Shown here: in pieces, positions 53,198 to 61,360 of the stretch
Layout of the letters: each line of letters begins with the position of its first letter
Numbering within the stretch: position 1 is the stretch's first letter
Origin: Kyrpidia spormannii
GTDB lineage: Bacteria > Bacillota > Bacilli > Kyrpidiales > Kyrpidiaceae
Assembly: GCF_002804065.1 (NCBI RefSeq)
Contig: NZ_CP024955.1
Span: forward strand, 2,046,001-2,110,000
Length of the DNA stretch: 64,000 nt
Direction: 5' to 3'
Made by a program: the position numbers and the translations under genes
The notes under the pieces: model-generated
Databases searched by the model: none
What the model was told of the DNA's origin: nothing
Seen by the model: the letters and a program-made list of their open reading frames with translations, nothing else

Positions 53198-55072
53198 TCA
53201 TTGAGGAGTACCCGGGCCACCCGAGAAATCCCGGCGCCTCATATGAAGGGCATAATGAATTTGTAAAGCGAGCTGCAGATTGAATCGCGTCGTCCCGTCA
53301 TCCAAGTCAACACCGCAGATTTCTTCGATTTTCGAAAGTCGATACCTTAAGCCCGTGACCGAGACGTGCATCGCCTCGGCCACCCGGCGGAGATTCCCGG
53401 TCATCTCCAGGTAAGAATGCAATGTCTGCACCAAATCCCCTTGATGACCCCTGTCATATTCCACCAAGGCACCCAACACCCGTTGGTAGAACTCCAACAC
53501 CTCCTCCTGCTCCGCCACCCGGAGTAAAAACATTAGCGGGGCCAAATGATCGTACAGGCCGAACCGACTTTCCCCCGGACTGGAAAGCTCCAAAAAATCG
53601 ACGATCCGGATGGCGTCCTGGTAGCTTCTTCCCAGATCGGTAATCGTCTCCGCTCTTCGACCGCAACCGATATACACGCGAACCGCCTTGAACCTCGTTT
53701 CTACGAACCGGACCAGGTTATCGAGAAAATCGCCGATTCCCGCTTCACCCTGCACATGGGCGGCCTCCGGGAGAAAAACGAACAGATAGCCATTCCGGGA
53801 GATGATGTCACCGCGACAGGCTCCCCGCAATGCGTCCCGAACGTCTTCCAATTGCTCCCGGGGCAAAACCTTGATGGCCAACAACCGCCTGGGCGTATCC
53901 GGGTCGAGGTCCAGAATGCGGGCCCGTCGCCGAAGGGTTTCCGCGTCATAGCGCCCCCGGACGATCTCCTCTAAGAAGTCGCCTCGCATCTGGTATGTGG
54001 ACTCAGTCAATAGCTGTTCATAAAACATTTGCAACGTGCAGACGTTGACAGCTCGTTCCATCAGCATCTCATCTTCATGAGAAAGAGGAGGATTCCCCAA
54101 CATACACAGGGTGCCCAGGTGAACATGGTTGGCTGTGATCCGACACGCCTCCACCGAAACGCCGTCAACAGTCCAGCTCTCTCGTCCCGTTTTGCCAGAG
54201 TCCATCGCCGCACCTCGTTCTCCCGGCTTCCAGCGCCGGTACGTGTCCTCATGCTCAGGACACACAAAGCTGGCCGCCAAAACCCGCCTGGATTTTGTCT
54301 CCACCACCACACTGCGGCCGAATGCCCCAGCCATCGTCTCTACAATTTGGCGGAGACTTTTCCCTTCCATGACCAGATTGCTCAATTGCTTGTGGAGTTC
54401 CACCGAACGCATCAATGTCTCGTTTAACGCGCGAATTCTACGATGAGCCTCGTCCAATTCCGTAGCCAGGGATTCCGCCTGGTAATACCGGAGATCCCGC
54501 ATCTGGACTTCGTCGGCCTCATCCACCGTCTTGGCCACATAAATGCAACGCGCATCCCCTTTTCCTCGGCATTCTCGTTCATAGGTCACCACCGGACGGT
54601 CGAACAACTCTGTCAAATATCCGCTGGCATAACCCGCCAAGCTCCAACAGACCGGCTCTTCGTCGACGCCAAAGTGCCTGACGTGTTCCTCGGCTTCAAA
54701 GGAATGGCGCCATTCTCCAGTAAAATACACCTCACCGATAGTCGAATCCACCCGCATCTCCCCGGGTTCGACGGTCACCACTCCTTCCAGGGTGTGAAGA
54801 GCCGGCCCAGCCAAAATCAGCTCCTCAAAAGACTCCCATTCAAACAGGCTGCGTATGGCTCGGGCATCGTTTCGTCCGCAGGACCAGCCGTAGCGCATGA
54901 GAAACCCCTTTGCCCGGTCCATTCCCAGGGTACTGACCAAGTCCCGGCGCAAAATTCCCAACGCTTCGGTGGACATCAACGCCATACGGCGGCCGTTCAT
55001 CGTGATCTGTCCGGTCCGCGGATGAATGTCGATCACGTGTTCAAACACCAGAGACTGGGCCTTCATCTTCAC
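53198..55072 (-). CDS. Phenol-sensing regulator: XylR_N/V4R sensor fused to PucR-type output
   Basis: This 624-residue regulator joins two families. Residues 1-185 match the DmpR/MopR/PoxR sensor. The phenol-contact residues His93 and Trp121 and the zinc ligands Cys142, Glu165, Cys168 and Cys176 all sit at MopR numbering minus 13. A V4R segment and linker follow (RDLRYYQAESLATELDEAH). Instead of the AAA+ domain expected next, residues 230-620 resemble PucR/CdaR regulators, ending in the helix-turn-helix LEMTGNLRRVAEAMHVSVTGLRYRLSKIEEI. It should therefore act with sigma-A polymerase. It lies inside the operon between the gamma-subunit and reductase genes. Confidence 0.9.
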   Translation of the reverse strand: MKMKAQSLVFEHVIDIHPRTGQITMNGRRMALMSTEALGILRRDLVSTLGMDRAKGFLMRYGWSCGRNDARAIRSLFEWESFEELILAGPALHTLEGVVTVEPGEMRVDSTIGEVYFTGEWRHSFEAEEHVRHFGVDEEPVCWSLAGYASGYLTELFDRPVVTYERECRGKGDARCIYVAKTVDEADEVQMRDLRYYQAESLATELDEAHRRIRALNETLMRSVELHKQLSNLVMEGKSLRQIVETMAGAFGRSVVVETKSRRVLAASFVCPEHEDTYRRWKPGERGAAMDSGKTGRESWTVDGVSVEACRITANHVHLGTLCMLGNPPLSHEDEMLMERAVNVCTLQMFYEQLLTESTYQMRGDFLEEIVRGRYDAETLRRRARILDLDPDTPRRLLAIKVLPREQLEDVRDALRGACRGDIISRNGYLFVFLPEAAHVQGEAGIGDFLDNLVRFVETRFKAVRVYIGCGRRAETITDLGRSYQDAIRIVDFLELSSPGESRFGLYDHLAPLMFLLRVAEQEEVLEFYQRVLGALVEYDRGHQGDLVQTLHSYLEMTGNLRRVAEAMHVSVTGLRYRLSKIEEICGVDLDDGTTRFNLQLALQIHYALHMRRRDFSGGPGTPQ

Positions 55073-55103
55073 ACCGCCTCACCCCCAGAATTAGACAACG
55101 CGT

Positions 55104-55355
55104 CTAAGGAACCAAGAGGTCCAGCGGGTCGCCGTCCCGCACCCCGCTCTCCAGCAAAGTCTGACCTGGAGAGATATCCTCGGAACCGTCGGGACGGAGC
55201 CTCACCAAGCGATACGATCCCTTCTCGTCCAGCCCCCACATCCCTGCCACCTGGCGAATCACCTGTTCCCCCGTCGCCGTGGGTTCCACGGTCAGGCCCA
55301 TATGGGTAATAAACCGATCATCCGACGGAACTCTCACCCACACAATCCACATCAC
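55104..55355 (-). CDS. Hydroxylase gamma subunit, ubiquitin-like (TmoB/DmpO position)
   Basis: This 83-residue protein has the length and ubiquitin-like pattern of the TmoB/TouB gamma subunit of toluene monooxygenases (SYRLVRLRPDGSEDISPGQT and ESGVRDGDPLDLLVP). By position it takes the place of DmpO, which is longer (about 119 residues) in Pseudomonas. It lies 9 bases after the alpha-subunit gene. It should bind the hydroxylase dimer as a structural subunit. Confidence 0.8.
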   Translation of the reverse strand: MMWIVWVRVPSDDRFITHMGLTVEPTATGEQVIRQVAGMWGLDEKGSYRLVRLRPDGSEDISPGQTLLESGVRDGDPLDLLVP

Positions 55356-55364
55356 TCGACCCTC

Positions 55365-56876
55365 CTATCCGTTCACCTGGAACGAACGGTCCAATCCCAA
55401 GGCTTCCCGATAGCGGATCCATCGGTAGTAATCCCGAGAAGAGTAATGCTCATTCGTCTCTTCGGGAGTAAATCCGAAATACTCAAACATGTCTTCCAAG
55501 GTCGACCCGAATTCCCCGGACAAATACGACTCCGCCGGCCACCAGAACTGGATATACTTCTCAGGTTCTTCCAGAAATATAGTTTTACATCCCGGTGAGC
55601 AGAATTGATAGGTCTTCCCTTTGTGCTCCGCGTACTGCGTCCACATTTCCGACGGATTATCCGGATTCGGGAACTCCGTGGGAATCTGGCACACGGCACA
55701 AACGGCCGGCAACCCCGGCGATGCTACCGCCAACACATGATCGTCCATTTTGCGGAAAAATGGAGCATAGTACCGATCAAAGGTGTTCGGGTATTCGTTG
55801 TGAAGCCACTCATAATCGTCAGGTTGAAGTTTAAAACCTCGGAAGTAGTTGACCTGCTTGGCGTGGTCGAGGATCCGCATGGTCACATGGGAGTAGTGCT
55901 CCTTCTCTTTGATGCTGTCCTCAAAATTCCTGGGCGGCCGGATACCGTATTTCTCAAGGTCTTTAAACAAACCATGCAGCACCTGTTCCTCCACGTACAT
56001 TTCAAAGGCCCTTTTCCAAGAAATCGGCCGAACCCGAGGATAGTAATCCACCAAGGTCGCCACCACTGAGAACAACCGGTACGCCCGCCAGTACCATTTG
56101 TCCAGGTAGCGCTGAACAATGGGGACATTGCGGTCATCTTCCTCCAGCAACATTTTCATGGCAGACATCCCCAGGGCCATGTGCCGGGACTCATCCGATT
56201 GAACGCTCTTGCCCACAGAAGCAAAGTGTTCATCCCCCACTGCCGCCGCCGAAGCTGCAAAAGGGAGGAATAGAATATTCGTAAAAACGTATTCAAAGGA
56301 GAAAGCAATGGCAATGAGAGCCTCGAAAGGACCGGCCGTCAGGGCATCGTCAAAAAAGGACTTTGGAACGGTGTTGAACCACAAATTCTCGTTCGTTTTG
56401 GCGTATGCATGGAAACCGTCGTAATAGCGGCTGAGATACGCATAGTGCTTGATTTCGATCTGAGCGTGGCGGAGTTCGTCCAGCGCTTGGTTGAATGTGG
56501 CAAACCGGATCGCCTCCACAGGAATGTTGCGGCCGATGTACGCCATCAGCCGGTGGGCCTGGTATTCGGCGGGTTGCACCGCTACTGCAAAAGCCTTCAC
56601 TCCCTCGAACCATCTGCTATCCACCACCCGAGCATGCCCATGATGGGCCTCAAACGCGTGGCGGATGGCGTGATGCAGATGCTCTTTCTCGGCTTGAATC
56701 TTCACATACTGATTAAACGTCATCCGGAAGGGGTCCTCCCAGCGGCTAGGATCCTTGAGGATAATCCCCTCCGCCTCCACCAGTGGGTAGACCTGTTTCC
56801 AATCCACACTTTTCGGATCCCACATCAGATCCCGGGTCAGGGCGCGATACCTCCCGGTTGTCCCCAATTTTGCCAT
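55365..56876 (-). CDS. Phenol hydroxylase alpha subunit (diiron oxygenase, DmpN-like)
   Basis: The catalytic subunit has 503 residues. The diiron ligands are Glu104, Glu134 and His137 (DELRHAQ), then Glu195, Glu229 and His232 (DESRHMAL). The first three share the residue numbers of toluene/o-xylene monooxygenase ToMO. The C-terminal YHS-type metal-binding module (CAVCQIPTEFPNP ... FCSPGCKTIFLEEPEKY) occurs in DmpN-type phenol hydroxylases. The enzyme inserts oxygen into phenol to give catechol. Methylphenols or aromatic hydrocarbons are possible substrates too; the phenol sensor in the operon favours phenols. Confidence 0.93.
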   Translation of the reverse strand: MAKLGTTGRYRALTRDLMWDPKSVDWKQVYPLVEAEGIILKDPSRWEDPFRMTFNQYVKIQAEKEHLHHAIRHAFEAHHGHARVVDSRWFEGVKAFAVAVQPAEYQAHRLMAYIGRNIPVEAIRFATFNQALDELRHAQIEIKHYAYLSRYYDGFHAYAKTNENLWFNTVPKSFFDDALTAGPFEALIAIAFSFEYVFTNILFLPFAASAAAVGDEHFASVGKSVQSDESRHMALGMSAMKMLLEEDDRNVPIVQRYLDKWYWRAYRLFSVVATLVDYYPRVRPISWKRAFEMYVEEQVLHGLFKDLEKYGIRPPRNFEDSIKEKEHYSHVTMRILDHAKQVNYFRGFKLQPDDYEWLHNEYPNTFDRYYAPFFRKMDDHVLAVASPGLPAVCAVCQIPTEFPNPDNPSEMWTQYAEHKGKTYQFCSPGCKTIFLEEPEKYIQFWWPAESYLSGEFGSTLEDMFEYFGFTPEETNEHYSSRDYYRWIRYREALGLDRSFQVNG

Positions 56877-56915
56877 ACCCGGCGCCTCCTCTCCATCCCC
56901 ATTTTCTACTAGATT

Positions 56916-57203
56916 TCAGCCGTTCCAGCGAATCAGCAGGTGGTCGTCGTCCCACTCCTCAATAAAACCAAAGTAAGAGGACATGTAGACCTGGAGCTCA
57001 TTGATATCCCAGTCCCGGCCCAGTTTCTCTTCCACCGTTTCCCTTTTCAGGACCATCTCTCGGGGCGATTTCACCTTCACGTAAATGTTAAAATCCACCG
57101 TTTCAATTCGAGGATTGTCCTCCCGAAGGGCTTCAAGGATCGCGTCGATCAAAAGGCCTCCGTTTTTGTCCAGATCCATCCCCACATAGGCTTCATTCGA
57201 CAT
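56916..57203 (-). CDS. Phenol hydroxylase effector protein (DmpM/MmoB family)
   Basis: This 95-residue protein without cofactor tunes the diiron hydroxylase for turnover. The motif YVGMDLDKNGGLLIDAILEAL, then VKSPREMVLKRETVEEKLGRDWD and a C-terminal SSYFGFIEEWDDDHLLIRW, is typical. I set the start at the ATG at 57203, 8 bases after GGGAGG; a longer frame back to 57356 overlaps the beta gene and is non-coding. It overlaps the beta-subunit 3' end by 11 bases. Confidence 0.92.
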   Translation of the reverse strand: MSNEAYVGMDLDKNGGLLIDAILEALREDNPRIETVDFNIYVKVKSPREMVLKRETVEEKLGRDWDINELQVYMSSYFGFIEEWDDDHLLIRWNG

Positions 57204-58332
57204 GCTGTTCGCCTCCCAACGTCGGCAGCGATTCAATTCCCATCGCCCGCACAAGTGGGCGAATAGCTTGATCCACCGTCCGCTCCACCGATGATGCCAC
57301 CGAAAAAGGAATCCCGTGCCGATCAAACACAGGCTGAAGCCCACGCACCGCCTCAAGAGCCCGGGGCAGCCACAAGCTGAGCCATTCTGCCACCACTTCT
57401 CGATTTGTCAACTCCTCTTCGGGAGTTTCCCGTGGATCACTGAGCGTTTTTCCCCAGCGATAATCGCCCGGCCAATTTTCGTAACCCAGTGCCTTGAGGT
57501 ATTCCCAACGGCTGGACGCCGGATCCTCGGTGATCCATGTAAAGAACGCTTGGCTCCATTGCTCCTGCCATTTGATCTGCTCCTGACAGATCAAAGACAG
57601 CTCAGGAAGAACCACGTCACCATGTGCCAAAGCAACAGCATTTAGGCCATCGTACAGAATCCCATCGACGAGAGGCTCCACCGCAAGATGAAGGGCGGTC
57701 AATACTTCTCCCCAATCCTCGGTGGTCAAAACCTGTTCCATATACTCTCGCAAACCTTGAAACGCAGGATCGTCAAGCCACAACTCCTTTCCATGCTCCA
57801 GCGCGGCACTGCCCCCGCCCCCGGGAAAATCTAACCCCCAGGAGCTCAACCACTGGGCGCGACCTTGTTTATCGAAGGCCGTGTACGTGGCGACTTGCTC
57901 AATGGGCCCTCCCATCGCGTAACGCACGACGTGCTGGAGCTGAACCGCCCCTGCGTACTCGTAATGCCGCAACGGAATATAAAACTCCTCGCTGAATCGC
58001 CGCCACGAGTCGGCCACGTGATCCTGAAGCCCGAGCTTCAGCGCGCGATCAAAAAGGCTCTCTACATCGTCTGCCATCCGTTTGCGGTTCAGTGTGTAAG
58101 GATAGTACCAGAACCGCTTAGGATCCCGGAAAGCGTCCCAGTTGCTTGACCGCAGCCGGGTATATCGGGGATCATAGATGTCGTATTCCGTCTTGCGGTA
58201 TTTGTGCCGATAGTGGCCGTGCAGATATGGCTGGATCCGCACGGTCACTTCCTCGTACTCGTTTTTCGTCGCCCAGTCCCAGGGTCGCTCCCGGACCGGT
58301 TCCACCCGTTTGACCCGCGCACTCAATGGCAT
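57193..58332 (-). CDS. Phenol hydroxylase beta subunit (DmpL-like)
   Basis: The 379-residue beta subunit has the diiron-hydroxylase fold but no metal ligands. Markers include the basic start PWDWATKNEYEEVTVRIQPYLH, RHYEYAGAVQLQHVVRYAMGGPIEQVATYTAFDKQGRAQ (read in parts) and the closing TVDQAIRPLVRAMG. It packs against the alpha subunit. Its 3' end overlaps the effector gene, which indicates coupled translation. No DmpK-like assembly gene precedes it. Confidence 0.92.
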   Translation of the reverse strand: MPLSARVKRVEPVRERPWDWATKNEYEEVTVRIQPYLHGHYRHKYRKTEYDIYDPRYTRLRSSNWDAFRDPKRFWYYPYTLNRKRMADDVESLFDRALKLGLQDHVADSWRRFSEEFYIPLRHYEYAGAVQLQHVVRYAMGGPIEQVATYTAFDKQGRAQWLSSWGLDFPGGGGSAALEHGKELWLDDPAFQGLREYMEQVLTTEDWGEVLTALHLAVEPLVDGILYDGLNAVALAHGDVVLPELSLICQEQIKWQEQWSQAFFTWITEDPASSRWEYLKALGYENWPGDYRWGKTLSDPRETPEEELTNREVVAEWLSLWLPRALEAVRGLQPVFDRHGIPFSVASSVERTVDQAIRPLVRAMGIESLPTLGGEQHVE

Positions 58333-58356
58333 TCAACCTCCCCATATCGCCGACTT

Positions 58357-58644
58357 TTAGTCCCCCGAGATGCGAATGACCAGATCGGACAAAGGAACGG
58401 TTTTACATGCGAGTACAAAGCCCTCTTTTCTCTCTTCCGCCGGCAGAGCTTTGATTGAAACCTTTCCGAGCTCGTACTGCCCCGCCTCCACCCGAATTTT
58501 ACAGAATCCACAACCACCCCCCAGGCATCCGCGTTTAATCACACGAACGCCCTGTTCGATGGATGAAGAAAGAATATTCTGTCCATGTCGGCAAAGATAC
58601 TCCCGGCTTTTGTTTGCGACAAAAATCCGATATTCGTTAGCCAT
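58357..58644 (-). CDS. Plant-type 2Fe-2S ferredoxin (XylT/DmpQ-like)
   Basis: This 95-residue ferredoxin has cluster cysteines C40, C45, C48 and C80 (RGCLGGGCGFCKIRV ... LACKT). Short ferredoxins next to catechol 2,3-dioxygenase genes, such as XylT and DmpQ, re-reduce the dioxygenase iron after inactivation by substituted catechols. Its place directly after the dioxygenase gene supports that role. A second electron carrier for the hydroxylase is less likely because the reductase has its own cluster. Confidence 0.9.
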   Translation of the reverse strand: MANEYRIFVANKSREYLCRHGQNILSSSIEQGVRVIKRGCLGGGCGFCKIRVEAGQYELGKVSIKALPAEERKEGFVLACKTVPLSDLVIRISGD

Positions 58645-58674
58645 CCGTTTAACCTCGCCGATAAATGCAGGTCA

Positions 58675-59586
58675 TTAGGTGAATACCCCTGTGAACCGCT
58701 CCGTGATTTCCCCTTTGTGATAGAAAATGCCACGGGGTAGCCGCTCTTCGGTCCAAGTCACCGGGGTAAAATCTTCTCCGGGGATATAACCGCCACTGAA
58801 CACTTCATTGCGGTTGCCAGACGGATCGAAGAAATATATGGTCAGGCCCCGGGTGATGCCATGCCGGGTCGGCCCCTCATCCAATACCACCTCATTTTTC
58901 GCGAGGCAGTCAGCGGCATGAAGCACATCCTCCCAACTCGAAAGTCCGAAGGCAAAGTGATGTAGCTTTCCATTGGGACCTTTGATAATGGCAATATCGT
59001 GGGGAGTATTCGTGCGGAACAGCCACACCGCGAACAGCTCGTCACCGTGAAGGATGACCCGTTCACTCATATGAAAATCCATCACTTTCATGAGCAGGTC
59101 GGTAGTGGCCGGGACATCTTCCCCGGCAATGAGGAGATGGTCCAGGTAAGGCGGGGCAATCCCTTTGAGATTCTCCGGCTTGGGATCGGGGTTCAGCTTC
59201 AAACCATTGCCGATCCGTTCAATCTCATGATAGAGCTCCATCACCTGACCGGTCGGAAGAGTAAATCGAATGGCTTCCCCTTCCCCGATCCGATGGCGGT
59301 TCGACACGCGATTCACGCGAATTCCGTACTGTTCGATGGCCTTCTCGAAAGTATCCAAGTCTTCCTGGTAACGAACTTTGAATCCCATATGTTCCAGTCC
59401 AGGGTAATCCGCTTCAGTAATAATCAGGCTATGATGGTCTTCCTCGTCCCAGGCTTTAAAATAGGCCTTTCCTGGTTCCCGGGCCACCAGTTGCAGGCCG
59501 ATCACATTACTGTAATAGTCGATGCTCTTCTCCAAATCGAGCACCCGCGCTTCGACCCGCCCCAAACGCATGACACCCATCCTCAT
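58675..59586 (-). CDS. Catechol 2,3-dioxygenase
   Basis: The 303-residue extradiol dioxygenase opens catechol in meta position to 2-hydroxymuconic semialdehyde. The iron ligands are His150 (YLDHLLIAG), His210 (LHHFAFG) and Glu261 (GNRNEVFSGG); the His-Glu interval of 51 is the same as in XylE. TRGLTIYFFDPSGNRNEVFS is a signature of this class. It is the first gene of the phenol operon, behind a candidate promoter, and AAGGAGAG precedes the ATG. Enzymes for the ring-cleavage product are not in the window. Confidence 0.94.
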   Translation of the reverse strand: MRMGVMRLGRVEARVLDLEKSIDYYSNVIGLQLVAREPGKAYFKAWDEEDHHSLIITEADYPGLEHMGFKVRYQEDLDTFEKAIEQYGIRVNRVSNRHRIGEGEAIRFTLPTGQVMELYHEIERIGNGLKLNPDPKPENLKGIAPPYLDHLLIAGEDVPATTDLLMKVMDFHMSERVILHGDELFAVWLFRTNTPHDIAIIKGPNGKLHHFAFGLSSWEDVLHAADCLAKNEVVLDEGPTRHGITRGLTIYFFDPSGNRNEVFSGGYIPGEDFTPVTWTEERLPRGIFYHKGEITERFTGVFT

Positions 59587-59633
59587 CTTCTCTCCTTTCG
59601 GCGTTAACAGGAAATTTAGGTTCTTGCGCTTTT

Positions 59634-59662
59634 ATCTTAACGATTCTCCTATCATCCTGTAA
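59634..59662 (-). promoter_or_regulatory. Candidate sigma-A promoter of the phenol operon
   Basis: On the minus strand TTACAG (59662-59657), 17 bases and TAAGAT (59639-59634) lie 48 bases before the dioxygenase start. A sigma-A rather than sigma-54 promoter agrees with the missing AAA+ domain in the operon's regulator; no TGGCAC-N5-TTGC match is seen here. Confidence 0.5.
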
Positions 59663-59697
59663 CTGCACAAAAGGACAGTGTTTGAGGAGATTTTCGT

Positions 59698-59856
59698 TTA
59701 TTTGTGCGGAGAAGGTCCATCGGTATCGGGGTCATCCGCCACGTCAAAAGCCCCCCGGACAATTTTGTAGACGAAAGCGGCCTCCCGGATAGCCTGCTCG
59801 GCGTCCGCGTCATCGTACTCCTCAGTCGGAACAAAATCCTCCGCCTTTTCTGACAT
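59698..59856 (-). CDS. Small acidic protein (52 residues)
   Basis: The frame begins MSEKAEDFVPTEEYDDADAE and ends DDPDTDGPSPHK, with AGGGGTGG just before the ATG. The composition is strongly acidic and not the kind expected from random translation. I recognise no family. It ends just upstream of the phenol operon promoter, and its start touches the end of the dead IS200/IS605 element, so the original 5' region may have been altered by that insertion. Confidence 0.45.
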   Translation of the reverse strand: MSEKAEDFVPTEEYDDADAEQAIREAAFVYKIVRGAFDVADDPDTDGPSPHK

Positions 59857-59919
59857 CCACCACCCCTAAAGGGTGGGATTCCCCTTCATTGACGGTCGAT
59901 TTACGGATGCCCAAACTGC

Positions 59920-60676
59920 CTAAGCGGCCTGTTTGAACGTCCCCTGTTCACGGCCTTTCGGTGTGGTTTTCCGCCACACGAACCGGTTGACCGCCGGGCG
60001 TGCCAGTGCGCCCACTACTCCCGCCGGGTCCGGCAAAACCCGACCCGTCTCACGGAGATACCTTTGCAGAATGTTGTACGCGCCCACCAGATCCGCGTTG
60101 AAGGCTTGTCCGCAATGGAGGAACAACCCTCGGCGGACGCGGGCCGTTTTCGCCCTCTTGTCGCAGAGGGGACAAGTCGTGCTGGTGTTTGTCTCCGACA
60201 CCTTGATGACCCGAATACCCGCAAGGGCCGCTTTGTAGGTGAGCAGGTTGCTAATCCGGCTGAACGGCCATGCGTGAAACTTCTGGTTCCCCGCGTCTCC
60301 CCAATCTTTGTCTGCGCGAATACCTTTTAATTCGCCGACCAAGATGTGGAAACACCGTGGTTTTCAGCCAGGTTCAAGCCTTCGGTTTGAATGTTACGGT
60401 CCTTAATGTTTCCTTCTTCCAGAATCCCGGCGGACGTGCGCTTGGGTCGCCGTTTTTCCGGCCCGAAAACCAGGAACGATACGAATCATCCAGTTCGCTT
60501 AGGATTTCCTGAGAGCTCTGGGACGGGAGCAGCTTGTACCAGCGGTTTACTTTCAACTCCCGGCACTGTTGCGCAAAGTCTGGTATTTTGCCGGTGGCGT
60601 CCCAAACCGAACGCCGATGATGGTTGGCCACATTCCAGAGCTTGGTGGCTACAAAACCCAACAGGCCCAAAAGCAA
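59920..60676 (-). pseudogene. tnpB: tnpB remnant with internal deletion
   Basis: The N-terminal 100 codons (60676-60374) resemble the start of a TnpB RNA-guided nuclease (LSELDDSYRSWFSGRKNGD) and end at a stop after VTFKPKA. The C-terminal 140 codons (60342-59920) carry the zinc finger CPLCDKRAK...LHCGQAFNADLVGAYNIL and the last RuvC aspartate. The stretch between, which should hold the first RuvC aspartate (a GIDLG-type motif), is missing: only about 30 bases separate the parts, in different frames. Normal TnpB has about 400 residues. Confidence 0.8.
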
Positions 60677-60751
60677 GGCATCTCGGTCGGAAAGATCGAC
60701 AACTTTGATGGTATCGGAAGAAACGTCGCCAGCAGTGGAAACAAAATAGCT

Positions 60752-61069
60752 TCACGTCCACATGGACGGCATACGGGCACTATGATCAAACTCCCGACGG
60801 AGATGGTGCGAAGATACGCTTTTTAAGCGTGCCACAATATCGTGTGGTGCCAGTGTCGGCGGAGCGTTGACAAAGAAATGGAGATGGTCGGGCATGATTT
60901 CAAGGGCAAGAATCTCCAAATCCAGTTTTTTAGCCACCTCCTGTATCAGCTCTCTCAACCGTGTTTCCACAGGCCCGACCAGGACCTTGCGCCGATAGCG
61001 AGGACACCAAACAAAATGATAGTTCACCAGCTATACAGACGTGTGTTTGCGTATATACTGATTATCCAT
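60752..61069 (-). pseudogene. tnpA: tnpA (IS200-like HUH transposase) with two nonsense codons
   Basis: Reading from an ATG at 61069, MDNQYIRKHTSV is followed by TAG where a tyrosine codon is expected. The frame then continues LVNYHFVWCPRYRRKVL to the HUH motif DHLHFFVN. A TGA (60754-60752) replaces an expected arginine codon before SYFVSTAGDVSSDTI. After that the frame runs into tnpB sequence and the catalytic tyrosine helix (normally RRYIE-like) is absent. Two nonsense codons and loss of the C-terminus make it inactive. Confidence 0.8.
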
Positions 61070-61198
61070 AGATACATTCTAGGGGACCGGATCTTATAAC
61101 AACCACTGCCCGAAAATACCTCGCTTTCATCCCACCCCGAAAGAGGTGGGCTTTCCCGGGCGCCTTTTGTAAATATGCTCGGGTCAATTCATCACGTT

Positions 61199-61360
61199 TT
61201 ATAGCCCCGTCCCCCCCAAGAATTTTTCATACTGCCACTCCCACGTATTGTTAAGCCGGACTTTCCGCGCATGGGTTTCGTGCAACAAACGCTGAACTGA
61301 GACCAAAATGCGCTGAAGAAGCCCTTCACGATCGAGAAGGATGACACAATTTTCCGTCAT
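61199..61360 (-). CDS. Short ORF coupled to the nucleotidyltransferase gene
   Basis: A 53-codon ORF (start MTENCVILLDREGLLQRIL) overlaps the nucleotidyltransferase stop by four bases (ATGA), so translation could be coupled. I recognise no domain; it is too short for a HepT/HEPN partner. It ends about 35 bases from the dead IS200/IS605 element, so it may be the truncated start of a longer gene. Confidence 0.4.
   Translation of the reverse strand: MTENCVILLDREGLLQRILVSVQRLLHETHARKVRLNNTWEWQYEKFLGGTGL

Larger units (their letters stand above)
59860..61165 (-). mobile_element. Degenerate IS200/IS605-family element
   Basis: Remnants of tnpA and tnpB lie in the usual order. Both ends carry a short hairpin of the type used by the single-strand transposase: CACCCCTAAAGGGTGGG at the left (about 59863-59879) and CCACCCCGAAAGAGGTGGG at the right (about 61132-61150). 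Exact ends cannot be fixed because this family makes no target duplication. Both genes are broken, so the copy cannot move by itself. Confidence 0.75.

Noticed and set aside
52136..59586. Toluene 4-monooxygenase or propane monooxygenase
   Set aside because: There is no Rieske ferredoxin gene, the alpha subunit has a YHS tail, and catechol dioxygenase plus a phenol sensor share the operon.
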